The notes: generated from the letters alone by a model not told the origin. A DNA stretch of 64,000 nt from an uncultured Lachnospira sp. (GCA_910585095.1 CAJUBU010000008.1:67535-131534), one strand, 5' to 3'; positions 34,050 through 43,595 are shown, numbered from the stretch's first letter. Numbers and translations: made by a program.

Positions 34050-34541
34050 ATGAGACATGCCGTTTTTTCTATGTTGGTTGAAAACTCAGCTGGTGTGCTT
34101 AGCAGGGTAGCAGGATTATTTTCCAGAAGAGGATACAATATTGACAGTTTGACCGTAGGGGAGACAACAGACCCTAAACTATCAAGAATGACAGTGACCG
34201 TTACAGGTGATGATGATGTCTTAGAGCAGATTGAAAAACAGGTATCGAAGCTGATTGATGTAAAAGAGATTATAGAACTTCCAGCAGAGGCTTCAGTATG
34301 CAGAGAGCTTGTTCTTGTAAAAATTGAATGTGATGCACTGCGAAGACAGGAAGTAATAACGCTTAGCAATGTATTTCGAGCAAATATTGTCGATGTTGCG
34401 ATGGAATCCATTATTGTTGAGCTTACAGGCGCTCAGAGCAAATTAAACGCATTTATTGATTTATTAGGCAGTTTTAAAATTACAGAGCTGGCAAGAACTG
34501 GTATAACAGGTCTTGCAAGAGGCGCTGCAAGTTTAAAATAA
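34050..34541 (+). CDS. ilvN: Acetolactate synthase small (regulatory) subunit
   Basis: A 163-residue ACT-domain protein that binds valine and tunes acetolactate synthase, the first step of valine and leucine synthesis. The ACT domain (residues 3-75) reads FSMLVENSAGVLSRVAGLFSRRGYNIDSLTV, given here only to its opening: VENSAGVLSRVAGLFSRR; the second half follows the IlvN C-terminal form (LVLVKIECD, GITGLARG at the end). The start ATG at 34050 has a GGAGG site six bases upstream; a TTG at 34020 is less likely. It is followed by ilvC after 64 bases. The catalytic subunit gene ilvB is not in this window. Confidence 0.95.
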   Translation: MRHAVFSMLVENSAGVLSRVAGLFSRRGYNIDSLTVGETTDPKLSRMTVTVTGDDDVLEQIEKQVSKLIDVKEIIELPAEASVCRELVLVKIECDALRRQEVITLSNVFRANIVDVAMESIIVELTGAQSKLNAFIDLLGSFKITELARTGITGLARGAASLK

Positions 34542-34605
34542 AAATAGGCTGTTTTGATAAGAATAGCCCAAAAATTATTATATTACTATTTGGAGGTATA
34601 AAAAA

Positions 34606-35631
34606 ATGGCAGAAGCTAAGATTTATTATCAGCAGGATTGTAATTTGTCTTTATTAGATGGTAAGACCATTGCCATTATTGGTTACGGCAGTCAGGGACA
34701 TGCGCATGCATTAAACCTTAAGGATTCAGGCTGTCATGTGATTATTGGTCTCTATGAAGGCTCAAAGTCATGGAAGAAAGCACAGGAGCAGGGATTTGAA
34801 GTGTTTACTGCTGCGGAGGCTGCAAAGAGAGCTGATATTATTATGATTCTTATCAATGATGAAAAACAGGCCAAGTTGTATAAAGAAGATATTGAACCAA
34901 ACCTTGAAGCAGGCAATATGCTTATGTTTGCACATGGTTTCAATGTTCATTTTGGACTTATCAAGGCTCCTAAAGGTGTTGATGTTACAATGATTGCGCC
35001 AAAAGGACCTGGACATACAGTAAGAAGTGAGTATCAAGAAGGCAAAGGCGTTCCATGTCTTGTAGCTGTAGAGCAAGACGAGACAGGAAAAGCATTAGAT
35101 ATGGCATTAGCTTACGCATTAGGTATTGGCGGAGCAAGAGCAGGTGTACTTGAGACAACATTTAGAACAGAGACTGAAACCGACCTTTTTGGTGAGCAGG
35201 CTGTTCTTTGCGGTGGTGTATGCGCTCTTATGCAGGCAGGATTTGAGACCTTGTGTGAAGCAGGCTATGACCCAAGAAATGCTTATTTTGAGTGTATTCA
35301 TGAGATGAAGTTGATTGTAGATTTAATTTATCAATCAGGTTTTGCCGGCATGAGATATTCTATTTCAAATACAGCAGAATACGGTGATTACATAACAGGA
35401 CCAAAGCTTATCACAGAAGAGACGAAAAAGACGATGAAAAAGATTCTTTCAGACATTCAAGATGGTTCATTTGCTAAAGAATTCCTTTTAGATATGTCGG
35501 ATGCAGGCGGACAAGTTCATTTTAAGGCGATGAGAAAGCTTGCTTCTGAACATTCATCAGAAAAAGTTGGCGAGGAAATTAGAAAGCTTTATAGCTGGAA
35601 TGATGAGAAGGATAAATTAATTAATAATTAA
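34606..35631 (+). CDS. ilvC: Ketol-acid reductoisomerase, class I
   Basis: Catalyses the second common step of branched-chain amino-acid synthesis. The 341-residue protein has the Rossmann motif IIGYGSQGHAHALNL near residue 22, the APKGPGHTVRSEY motif near 134, and the magnesium-binding helices with DLFGEQAVLCGG near 193 and ECIHEMKLIVDLIYQ near 228. The length is that of class I enzymes. The cofactor loop reads GLYEGSKSW, with Tyr where many NADPH-using members have Arg, so cofactor preference may differ; this is a guess. A GGAGG site precedes the ATG, and a strong terminator follows the stop. Confidence 0.97.
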   Translation: MAEAKIYYQQDCNLSLLDGKTIAIIGYGSQGHAHALNLKDSGCHVIIGLYEGSKSWKKAQEQGFEVFTAAEAAKRADIIMILINDEKQAKLYKEDIEPNLEAGNMLMFAHGFNVHFGLIKAPKGVDVTMIAPKGPGHTVRSEYQEGKGVPCLVAVEQDETGKALDMALAYALGIGGARAGVLETTFRTETETDLFGEQAVLCGGVCALMQAGFETLCEAGYDPRNAYFECIHEMKLIVDLIYQSGFAGMRYSISNTAEYGDYITGPKLITEETKKTMKKILSDIQDGSFAKEFLLDMSDAGGQVHFKAMRKLASEHSSEKVGEEIRKLYSWNDEKDKLINN

Positions 35632-35661
35632 TTTTTAGTAAATATTTTATATTGATATAGC

Positions 35662-35706
35662 AAAAAGCAATTATAAGCCTATAAAGGTTTATAATTGCTT
35701 TTTTGC
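35662..35706. terminator. Bidirectional terminator between ilvC and the AraC gene
   Basis: A stem of about 16 pairs (35664-35680 with 35685-35702) with a four-base loop, preceded by A residues and followed by T residues. It lies between two convergent genes and can end both. Confidence 0.9.
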
Positions 35707-35750
35707 ATTTTTTATGTAATCAATCTATTGTAAAGTTATTTTATCATTAC

Positions 35751-36671
35751 TTATAACTCTTTTATTGCTTTTCCCTCATAAGCTGTGTAAGAAAGTGGAT
35801 TTTTACGATACATAGCAGGAGAAATACCTAACTTTTTTGTAAATTGCCGTATAAAATAGGTATCATATTTAAAACCGCAGTTTTCAGCAATTTCATGAAT
35901 TTTCATATTGGTATTGGATAAAAGTTCCTGAGAAATCTTTAATCGGTAATTTAAAAGATATTCCATGCAGGTACATAAAAATTGCGTTTTAAATTGTTTA
36001 TTTAGAGATGTTCTATTTAAATTTACAAGGCTGCATAAAGTGCCAAGCGTAATATTTTCGGCATAGTGAGCATGGATATATTCAGCACAGATGGAAGCAG
36101 GATTGTGGCTTTCTGGCGTATCAAAAAGTTTTAATTTGCGCTGATCTGCATAAATATCAGAAATGCAGTTAATTAATTGGCGTAACATTCTTCTTATTCG
36201 GCAAGTCCAAAAACCATCACTTTGAGAAAATGTTTCTGCACCAATCATAAGCAACAATTCGTTGATATGAATATAGTTTTGAGGAGTAAGTGAAAAAATT
36301 CCCTGAAAATGGTCATGATGTTTTGTAAACATATAAAGATTAATACGGTCATATGTATATTGTGACTCAATTTCAACAGAATCATTAAGGTTGTCAAAAC
36401 AAAGACAAGCTTTGATATACCATGGGTCAAAATGAAATGATTTAGCGCTTAAATTTTCAGAGTGGATTAATTCTATCGTATCATACTGTGACAGACAAAG
36501 TACACAGGGAGAATGAAGCAGGCGAATACAATGATTAATTTTTATAGTGGCATTTCCACAAGTGAGTAAAACGATAGAGCAGCGGTCTTTGACTGGCAGT
36601 GTTTCAAGTTTATCATAAAAAGTAAATTCAATTGGAATAAGGCGGTTTTTATGGCGGTCTTGTTGTGGCAT
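35751..36671 (-). CDS. AraC-family transcriptional regulator
   Basis: A 306-residue regulator with the double helix-turn-helix of AraC proteins at its C-terminus: ENITLGTLCSLVNLNRTSLNKQFK near residue 205-228 and the second, IHEIAENCGFKYDTYFIRQFTKKLGISPAMYRK, beginning near 257 (quoted in parts: IHEIAENCGFKYDTYFIR). The N-terminal 170 residues form an effector-binding or cupin-like region with many Cys and His residues (CIRLLHSPCVLC, HSENLSAKSFHF). The gene is divergent from the two-gene ABC exporter starting at 36921, with 249 bases between, so it probably controls that exporter. A GAGGAC site precedes the ATG. Confidence 0.92.
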   Translation of the reverse strand: MPQQDRHKNRLIPIEFTFYDKLETLPVKDRCSIVLLTCGNATIKINHCIRLLHSPCVLCLSQYDTIELIHSENLSAKSFHFDPWYIKACLCFDNLNDSVEIESQYTYDRINLYMFTKHHDHFQGIFSLTPQNYIHINELLLMIGAETFSQSDGFWTCRIRRMLRQLINCISDIYADQRKLKLFDTPESHNPASICAEYIHAHYAENITLGTLCSLVNLNRTSLNKQFKTQFLCTCMEYLLNYRLKISQELLSNTNMKIHEIAENCGFKYDTYFIRQFTKKLGISPAMYRKNPLSYTAYEGKAIKEL

Positions 36672-36920
36672 GTAGGTGTCCTCTTTTCTTTTTTATTCCC
36701 GCAAGCAGCAAGCTAAACGGACATACTTGTGGTATGTTTGCCTGTTTGTTTGATTTTTGCAAGTAATCATAAAGTATGCTGTTGAATGGCTTAAATCGGG
36801 TTGTGATATATTTATTAATTGCAGAAAGTATATAAAAATCGTGCATATCTTTTATTGTTATCGATTTTAATAATTGATAGACTGTAAAAAGTATAGCAAA
36901 TAGGAAAGGAGATGTATAGT

Positions 36921-38651
36921 ATGATACGATTAATAAATTATGCAAAGCCTTATTTTGGCTATATAGTGATTACGATATTGGCAGGTATTGGATGCTCTGT
37001 TGCAAATGTATGGATTATTGATATTTTAAAGCAAGTAATTGATGAGTCTGTTAAAGGTACAATTGGTGTTATATTGCCAGAGCTTATTGTGAAAGCTATA
37101 TTAATAATTATAATAGGAATGTTTGCCAATTATTTTGTTCGCTGTATGACTGGATTTTTTGGCGCAGGAATTTTAAGAGATTTACGGCGTGATTTAGTAA
37201 ATCATATAATGAAGATGACACCAGATTTTATGGAAAAGAATAATTTTGGAGATATTGTTGAGAGAATGTCATCCGATATTGAAGGAATAGCAGCATATAT
37301 GCAGAGTTATTTTAAAGATTGTCTATATGTGCCAATCATGGTTGTCGTATTTACAGTTTATCTGTTTTTATTAAATCCATTGCTTGCAGCAATATGTATT
37401 GGTTTATTATTTGTTCTAGTACCACTTAGTATTAAGCTTTTAAAACCAGTGAAAATGGCACAATCTGCTTATGTGAAAAAACTGGGATTGACCAATAACA
37501 ATATCCAAGAAGCTTTTGATGGAGCAGAAGTCATTAAATCATACAATCTTCAAAAGAAAATGCAGGATAAGTATTACAAAGTTTTAAAAGAAACATTTGA
37601 TATTTCAAATCGAAATGATTTATGGCAATACAATATTGAACCGCTTTCATGTCTAATCAGAGAAGCGCCAAGTGCGATTGCTTTATGTGTTGGAGGGTAT
37701 TTGACTTTTAAAGGAACGGTGACATTAGGCATATTATTAGCGTTTATCAGTGGAATTGAAAAAATAAATGAACCGCTTGTCAATGCTTATCAGTTGGTTG
37801 TTAGAACACAGATAGCCATGATATCTATAAAGCGCGTATTTGAAATTATGGAAATGCCTATAGAAGATACAAAAAATAAATTGGAGAAAGTAGAAAAAGC
37901 GACAAAACAAGTATTTATATTTAAAGACGTATCATTTATATATTCAAAATCAAAGGAAAGTGAAAAACAAGTTTTAAATCATTTTAATTTAACAATTGAA
38001 AAAGGAAAAAGGATTGCTTTTGTAGGGCAGAGTGGGTGCGGAAAAAGTACGATTATTAAATTAATATGCAGACAATATGAAGTTTGCAATGGTGAAATTT
38101 TATTTTATGGAAACCAATTTTTAGATATTGCTCCAGAAGTTGTAAGAAATGATTTAGCGCTTATTTCACAGGACACAGTAATTTTTCCAATAAGTGTATG
38201 GGATAATATTCGTATTGGTAATCCGCAAGCCTGCAAAGAAGAAATAATTGAGGCTGCAAAGAAAGCAGGATGTGATGATTTTATTAAGAAATTGCCAAAT
38301 CAATATGATACCTTGCTTGAAGAACGAGGAAGCAATTTATCAGGCGGTCAGAGACAGCGAATTTCCATTGCAAGGGCAATTTTAAAGGATGCACCAATTC
38401 TTTTATTAGACGAGCCAACTTCTGCTTTGGACAAAGAGACAGAAAGGTTTATAAATGAGACTTTAAAAATAATATCACAAAATAAAACGGTTATTACAGT
38501 GGCACATCGTCTTGCTACAATAGTAGATTATGATGAAATTATTGTTTTTGACGAGGGCAGGATTGTGGAATTTGGAACACATAAAGAGCTTATAAAAGCA
38601 AATGGAACATATTGCAAAATGTATCAAAATTATAGTATGTCAGAGGCGTAG
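36921..38651 (+). CDS. ABC exporter subunit 1 (membrane plus ATPase)
   Basis: A 576-residue half-transporter: six predicted membrane spans in residues 1-310, then an ATPase with Walker A GQSGCGKST near 374, signature NLSGGQRQRISIARAI near 475, Walker B ILLLDEPTSALD and the switch His in VAHRLAT. All catalytic residues are intact. The ATG at 36921 is chosen because AAAGGAG lies ten bases upstream, while an ATG at 36912 touches that site. The stop is separated from the next, related gene by one base, so the two form a heterodimeric exporter of the multidrug or lipid type. The divergent AraC regulator probably controls expression. Confidence 0.93.
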   Translation: MIRLINYAKPYFGYIVITILAGIGCSVANVWIIDILKQVIDESVKGTIGVILPELIVKAILIIIIGMFANYFVRCMTGFFGAGILRDLRRDLVNHIMKMTPDFMEKNNFGDIVERMSSDIEGIAAYMQSYFKDCLYVPIMVVVFTVYLFLLNPLLAAICIGLLFVLVPLSIKLLKPVKMAQSAYVKKLGLTNNNIQEAFDGAEVIKSYNLQKKMQDKYYKVLKETFDISNRNDLWQYNIEPLSCLIREAPSAIALCVGGYLTFKGTVTLGILLAFISGIEKINEPLVNAYQLVVRTQIAMISIKRVFEIMEMPIEDTKNKLEKVEKATKQVFIFKDVSFIYSKSKESEKQVLNHFNLTIEKGKRIAFVGQSGCGKSTIIKLICRQYEVCNGEILFYGNQFLDIAPEVVRNDLALISQDTVIFPISVWDNIRIGNPQACKEEIIEAAKKAGCDDFIKKLPNQYDTLLEERGSNLSGGQRQRISIARAILKDAPILLLDEPTSALDKETERFINETLKIISQNKTVITVAHRLATIVDYDEIIVFDEGRIVEFGTHKELIKANGTYCKMYQNYSMSEA

Positions 38652-38652
38652 A

Positions 38653-40305
38653 ATGATGAAAGAATTAAAAAGGTATTTTTCATATATTGGAAAATATAAA
38701 GTTTCATATTGGAGTATTTTTATAATAACGCTTATTACATCCGTTCTATTAAATTTAATATATCCATATATGAATAAGCTGATTTTTAATGCGTTGGAAT
38801 ATCAAGATAACAATTTATTTATACAAGCAGAAGTGTTATGTATTGTATTGGTTGTGTTCAATTGTTTAGCGCCATATAGAAGATATTTTCAAATTAGAGT
38901 TGTGCGAAAAATTGTATTTAATATTAAGATAGAGCTTTTTAAAAAATTGATGAGAATGGATATGAATTATTATGAACATCATCACAGTGGAGAAGCGCTC
39001 AAAACATTAAATCAGGATGCCAATTCGCTTAAGGATTCTTATTTTTCACATATTTATTGGGTGTTTGGCAGATTTATAAATGGTGTGACATCCATTATTG
39101 CAATGATGGTGTATAATCCAATGTTAGCGTTGATTGCTGTTAGCTTTTGTTTGATGACTGTATATATTTCGATTAAGATGAATCAGCAAATTAAGAAGAT
39201 GGATAAGGATATTCAAAATAAAATATCAAAACTTACAGCACGTTTAAGTGATATTTTATTGGGATTTACAACATTGAAAATGTTTCGTGGTTCATCAATT
39301 GTGTTGGATTTGTTTCAAAGTCAAAATAATCAGGCAACCAATGAAGAAAAACAAAAAAGTAGGAAATTGGCAGTTCTTGAAATGATGTCTTTTTTCTTAG
39401 GAATATTGGCAAGTTTTGGAACAATCGGTGTAGGTGCATTTTTGGTGACACGCGGCAAAATGGATTATGGAACTGTTATGGCAATTGTGTCATTACAGAT
39501 GGGTGTTCGTTCAATGGTGCAAAGTTTTGGTTCGGCATGGACTACATTTTCGTCATCATTAGTAAAAGCAGGCAGAGTTTTTGATTTTCTTGAATTGGAT
39601 TGCGAAGAATCTGATTTTGAAAAACCAGAAAGTCCATATATAATAGAACCGCAAAATAGCAACAAACCAATTGAAGTAATTAATTTAACATTTTCTTATA
39701 ATAAAAAAATAGATGTTTTTAAACATTTTTTTATGGAGGTTAAGAATAATGAAAAGATTATAATTATGGGAGAATCTGGCTGTGGAAAAAGCACCTTGTT
39801 AAAGCTGTTTATGCGTTTTTATAGGCAAAATTTAGGTAAAATAAAGCTGTATGGATATGATATAAATAAATATTCACTTTGGCAGTTAAGACAGTTGATT
39901 ACTTATATTCCTCAAAATAGTTATCTGTTTGAAGGCAGTATTCGTGAAAATATTGCTTTTGGATATTCTGGTACAGGGCAGGTAAGGGAAGAACAAATTA
40001 TAAAGGCAGCAAAGTTCGCATATGCACATGAATTTATTGTGATGCTGCCGCAAGGCTATGACACATTTCTTGAAGCTGGAGGTAGTAATCTGTCAGGCGG
40101 GCAGCGTCAGCGTATTGCAATTGCAAGAGCATTTTTAAAGGATTCTCCTATTCTTTTGATGGACGAACCATCTTCTGCATTAGATGTTTGGAGTGAGCAA
40201 AAAATAAATGAGGCAATGCAAGAATGGACAAGACAAAAAGTAGTGATTATGGTTACGCATCGGTCGACTTCATTTGATGGATTTAACCGTGTAGTGAGAT
40301 TGTAA
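38653..40305 (+). CDS. ABC exporter subunit 2 (membrane plus ATPase)
   Basis: A 550-residue partner of the preceding half-transporter, with six membrane spans and an ATPase: Walker A GESGCGKST near 375, signature NLSGGQRQRIAIARAF near 478, Walker B ILLMDEPSSALD and VTHRSTS. It ends only about 13 residues after the switch His (FDGFNRVVRL), whereas most relatives have another 30-40 residues there, so its C-terminus is short. The ATG at 38653 has an AGAGG site; a TTG at 38602 would overlap the previous gene by 50 bases. Both ATP sites look competent, unlike exporters with one degenerate site. The substrate is unknown. Confidence 0.92.
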   Translation: MMKELKRYFSYIGKYKVSYWSIFIITLITSVLLNLIYPYMNKLIFNALEYQDNNLFIQAEVLCIVLVVFNCLAPYRRYFQIRVVRKIVFNIKIELFKKLMRMDMNYYEHHHSGEALKTLNQDANSLKDSYFSHIYWVFGRFINGVTSIIAMMVYNPMLALIAVSFCLMTVYISIKMNQQIKKMDKDIQNKISKLTARLSDILLGFTTLKMFRGSSIVLDLFQSQNNQATNEEKQKSRKLAVLEMMSFFLGILASFGTIGVGAFLVTRGKMDYGTVMAIVSLQMGVRSMVQSFGSAWTTFSSSLVKAGRVFDFLELDCEESDFEKPESPYIIEPQNSNKPIEVINLTFSYNKKIDVFKHFFMEVKNNEKIIIMGESGCGKSTLLKLFMRFYRQNLGKIKLYGYDINKYSLWQLRQLITYIPQNSYLFEGSIRENIAFGYSGTGQVREEQIIKAAKFAYAHEFIVMLPQGYDTFLEAGGSNLSGGQRQRIAIARAFLKDSPILLMDEPSSALDVWSEQKINEAMQEWTRQKVVIMVTHRSTSFDGFNRVVRL

Positions 40306-40346
40306 AAAAGAGGTTTTAATTTTGAAAGAATGAGAGATTAATATAA

Positions 40347-40790
40347 ATGAAGAAAGTATTTGTTACTATTATTTTAATTGTGATTATTGGTTTTTTATCT
40401 GTTTTAGTAATTGCACCAGTTGTAAATGATAATATAGCAAAGAAAACATCAGATAAACTTGTAAATTTGCCACTTCCCAATAATACTGAATTTATTGAGA
40501 CTGTACATATGGCAGGAAAATTAGTTGGAAATGGCAACGGAATGCAATATTTTGGAGCTATTTTAATTAAAAGTGAACTTTCTTTGGAAGAATTAAAAGA
40601 ATACTATTTAAAATTTGCAAAAGATGAATGGGAATGTGTGGTTGAAAGCCAAACAGATGCAGATATAAAAATCATAGAACATACAAAATTAACATTTAAG
40701 ACGAATGTGGAGGGAGACAATTATTACATTGTTTATTTATGGGGAAATAATAATACCATTTTTCATGAATTTGATATAAGAGGTCATTGA
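40347..40790 (+). CDS. Membrane-anchored small protein of unknown function
   Basis: A 147-residue protein with an N-terminal membrane anchor (VFVTIILIVIIGFLSVLVIAP, residues 4-23) and an external domain. The domain has a Gly/Asn loop (HMAGKLVGNGNGMQYFGAILI) and an LSLEELKEYYLKFAKDEWE helix, a pattern I recall from small uncharacterised proteins of gut Clostridia. I cannot name a family. It follows the exporter genes by 41 bases and may be in the same transcript, which would make it an accessory of export or a sensor. Its stop codon lies within the stem of a hairpin at 40779-40807. Confidence 0.75.
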   Translation: MKKVFVTIILIVIIGFLSVLVIAPVVNDNIAKKTSDKLVNLPLPNNTEFIETVHMAGKLVGNGNGMQYFGAILIKSELSLEELKEYYLKFAKDEWECVVESQTDADIKIIEHTKLTFKTNVEGDNYYIVYLWGNNNTIFHEFDIRGH

Positions 40791-40807
40791 TTTTTGCAAT
40801 GACCTCT
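40779..40807 (+). terminator. Hairpin overlapping the stop codon
   Basis: An 11-bp perfect stem AGAGGTCATTG/CAATGACCTCT (40779-40789 with 40797-40807) with a seven-base loop. The T-run after it is weak. It probably ends the exporter operon. Confidence 0.65.
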
Positions 40808-40825
40808 GTAAAATTTAATATCATC

Positions 40826-40970
40826 AAGGAAGTTCCTCATTTCAATGCCGTAGGTATAAGTGGGGGACTTCCTTGTTTCAGTGGGAGTACAAGCTCCCAC
40901 TGAAAAGCTGCGATAGCAGCTAGATGGTTTGAGCAAGTAGCGTAGCGGATTGCGAATATCTGCTTGACTT
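40826..40970. repeat. Structured dispersed repeat, copy B
   Basis: The better copy of the repeat also seen at 15327-15449. It has four predicted hairpins in order: GGAAGTTCCTC with GGGGGACTTCC (40828-40873), a perfect 12-bp stem TTTCAGTGGGAG/CTCCCACTGAAA (40876-40887 with 40894-40905), AGCTGC-GATA-GCAGCT (40906-40921), and AGCGGA/TCTGCT (near 40944-40964) inside a CAAGTAG...CTGCTTG outer stem. It lies between two convergent genes with no coding sequence. It may be a small RNA, an orphan right end of an IS200/IS605-type element, or both. Confidence 0.75.
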
Positions 40971-41023
40971 GATTTCCATAAGCATAAGTTGAATGCTATA
41001 GTGATATGGAAACGAAATAAAAC

Positions 41024-42466
41024 CTATTTTTTTAATCGTTTTTTTCTACGTGCCTTACGGCGTTTTTTTTCTATTTTTACTTTATATACAAACAGTGCAA
41101 CTACTAAAATTAAGAAAACAAAACCAACAATGATAAGAATAATAATAAATTTATTATTTGAATTGTCTGATGGTGTATTTGTATTCGCCTTTAATTCATC
41201 ACTTGCCTTTTTGGATTCCAATGCAAGCCGTTCTTGTTCTTTGCTTCTGGATTCTTCCTCTGCTTTTTTTTGTTCTGCCTCTTTTATTTTGGCTTGTTCT
41301 TCATAAGTTACAATATTTTCAAGCATATCATTGCTTGTATCGTTGCCAACTGTTGTGCGGTATAATCCAAAGTCTGCACAGCTGTATTCGTATTCATCAG
41401 AGACATAAAACCAACACCATTGCTGGGACTCATGTTTTAGATAGGCATCTTTTGCAACTTCAACGGCTGTTCTGCCATTCATATTGCTTAATGGCTGCCT
41501 TAAGTCCATTGTAAGTTTATTTTCGCCATAAAGGTGAAGATACGTTTTTGGTGTATCCCAGACACCATATGAAGTGACAGAATCGGTACAAAATGATGTG
41601 TCGTTACTGTTGTTGACTGCTTCACATACAGTTTTGGCAAGAAGCATATGTCCGCCATGTCCATATTCACCATTTAAATCTTGTGTGACAACAACCATCG
41701 GTTTAAAACGACGCACTTGTGTTGTGATATAGTTTAATACATCATCATAAGAATAATAATTTAATGCGCCTTCAATACTTTCAGCATATTTATCCCAAAA
41801 TTCACTGTTGACAGGGTAATGACGAACGCCACTTTCCCACAAACCATCCAGTTTTTCATGTTCATGGCGGCGGTCGCCGTCCCAATAATTTGTCATATAA
41901 CAAACTTGTACATTTAAATTTTGTTGTCCAGCATAGGTTGCTAAGACGCCGCCTAAAAAGAGAATTTCATCATCAGCATGAGTAGAAAATACAAGGATAT
42001 CGGCTTGTTCTTCACATGGTTTTGTCCAAAGCTGTACATCGGGAGGAAGCGTTCCTTTTGAGTAAGCGCTTATCTCACTGATTGCCATTGCGCTGTCAAG
42101 TGTGATGGTACAACTTGTAACATCTTCAGAAAAGGCAGCATATTCATGGAGAAAACCATATTCGCCTTTAATTTCTGTTTTGTCATTATAGGAAAGCGTC
42201 CAAGTCTGTACAGGGTCATTAAATTTAACATAAATGCCGCCCATTGCAGTCTCACTTGTAATAGTGATGGTATCTTGTGCTTCAAAAGATATCGTTGTGC
42301 TATGAGAATTGTCTTGTAATTTATCACAGTTTTTATTTGGTGAAGTGATAGTTATATCAAGTTGTTCAGCTTCCTGTGCAAATATAGTTTCGGAGTGAAA
42401 GTAAAGCGTTGTAATAAAAAAAATCAGCACGATAAAAATGGTTGTGATGAATGATTTTAGTTTCAT
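41024..42466 (-). CDS. Secreted, membrane-anchored PIG-L-family deacetylase
   Basis: A 480-residue exported protein. It has a signal peptide (residues 1-25), a beta-rich N-terminal region, a PIG-L/LmbE deacetylase domain from about residue 150 (FSTHADDEILFLGG; the usual HPDDE appears as HADDE) with the second metal motif GEYGHGGHM near 264, and a Glu/Lys-rich segment leading to a C-terminal membrane span followed by a very basic tail. PIG-L enzymes remove acetyl groups from N-acetylglucosamine-type sugars, so an action on surface glycans is likely. The ATG at 42466 has a GGAGG site nine bases upstream. C-terminal anchoring by a span and basic tail, without a sortase motif, is notable. Confidence 0.85.
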   Translation of the reverse strand: MKLKSFITTIFIVLIFFITTLYFHSETIFAQEAEQLDITITSPNKNCDKLQDNSHSTTISFEAQDTITITSETAMGGIYVKFNDPVQTWTLSYNDKTEIKGEYGFLHEYAAFSEDVTSCTITLDSAMAISEISAYSKGTLPPDVQLWTKPCEEQADILVFSTHADDEILFLGGVLATYAGQQNLNVQVCYMTNYWDGDRRHEHEKLDGLWESGVRHYPVNSEFWDKYAESIEGALNYYSYDDVLNYITTQVRRFKPMVVVTQDLNGEYGHGGHMLLAKTVCEAVNNSNDTSFCTDSVTSYGVWDTPKTYLHLYGENKLTMDLRQPLSNMNGRTAVEVAKDAYLKHESQQWCWFYVSDEYEYSCADFGLYRTTVGNDTSNDMLENIVTYEEQAKIKEAEQKKAEEESRSKEQERLALESKKASDELKANTNTPSDNSNNKFIIILIIVGFVFLILVVALFVYKVKIEKKRRKARRKKRLKK

Positions 42467-42712
42467 GGATAAATCCTCCAAAAATGTTTGATACCATTAT
42501 TCTAAGCAAAAAGAATAAAAAGTCAAGAGTATTCCAATTTTGCCCGTAAATAAAAGATAATGACAAAAATTGTTTGTATATTTAAAAAATATTTTTCAAA
42601 ATTTTATTTTTATGTTGAAAAATATATGTTATAATAAAAAACAATCGCCAAGCAGTTATATATAAGGCGAATAACAATAATAATTTGATTTACAATATAT
42701 GTGAGGTTACAT

Positions 42713-43468
42713 ATGGAATTTAAAAGAATTGATGAAACGAAATTTCAATGTTTGTTAAGAGAAGAAGACCTTGAGGATAACAACATTACATTAGATGATT
42801 TTTTTAGAAATGATACAAATAAAATACATGGATTGTTGGATATTGTTATCGAGGAGGCTGAAAAGAGTATAGGCGTTGTGCCAAGAGGAGGTATTATGTC
42901 TTTACAGTTATCACCACAGCCCAATCATGCACTGTTGCTTACAGTTTCATCTGGAGCAGAAGATTTTGGCGATATGTTAAAACAAGCAGGTGAGCAGATG
43001 ACCAAAGCGTTTGCCAAACCACCTTACAATAAGTCTAATATAATAAAAAATAATCCATTGGAAGAGATGAATCCAGCAGCAAAAGCAAAACCATTTAAGC
43101 TTGCGTGCCATAAACAAGACAAGATAGACAGTTTTGCAGCAGATTGTTTTGGCAATCCTGTGGGAAACCAAAATGTAATTGCAAAATTTGAAAATCTTGA
43201 ATATATGGAGTATTTTTGTAAGTGTATTAAAAAAACATGGGGCATTAAAAATTTTCTTTATAAGGATTGTTCTGATAATAGCGTCTATCTTATCTTAGAG
43301 AGAGGGCGATGTTCAGAGGCAAGATTTGAGCGATTCATGAATGAAATGATGGAATATTGTGTATTTATTCCATATACTTTGGAGAGAATTGGTTATATAA
43401 AGGAACATTTTGATTTATTGATAGCAGAAAATGCAGTAAATATGGTAAAAAAATACTGTGATTGTTGA
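42713..43468 (+). CDS. mecA: Adaptor protein MecA
   Basis: A 251-residue adaptor that hands substrate proteins to the ClpCP protease. The N-terminal domain (MEFKRIDETKFQCLLREEDLEDNNITLDDFF, cited to FQCLLREEDLEDNNITL) matches MecA, including an acidic helix ahead of a linker near residues 100-130, and the C-terminal domain has the FENLEYMEYFCKCI region that contacts ClpC in known MecA. Its length is typical. The ATG at 42713 has a GAGG site six bases upstream; a GTG at 42701 is less likely. It precedes smsC by 127 bases. MecA controls competence and stress regulators in Bacillus; the substrates here are unknown. Confidence 0.92.
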   Translation: MEFKRIDETKFQCLLREEDLEDNNITLDDFFRNDTNKIHGLLDIVIEEAEKSIGVVPRGGIMSLQLSPQPNHALLLTVSSGAEDFGDMLKQAGEQMTKAFAKPPYNKSNIIKNNPLEEMNPAAKAKPFKLACHKQDKIDSFAADCFGNPVGNQNVIAKFENLEYMEYFCKCIKKTWGIKNFLYKDCSDNSVYLILERGRCSEARFERFMNEMMEYCVFIPYTLERIGYIKEHFDLLIAENAVNMVKKYCDC

Positions 43469-43595
43469 TTTAATTAGGATATTTTATAACTTTAAATAAA
43501 TGTTATGTCTATTTTAAAGTCAATGATTTGTTCCAATACAATAAATAATTAAAAGCGGTGTATAAAAAGAGGCAAAAATAGATTGGAGTGTCAAT

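Noticed and set aside
41158..41514. A 118-residue plus-strand frame within the PIG-L gene
   Set aside because: It is antisense to the deacetylase coding region and has no supporting start or motif.
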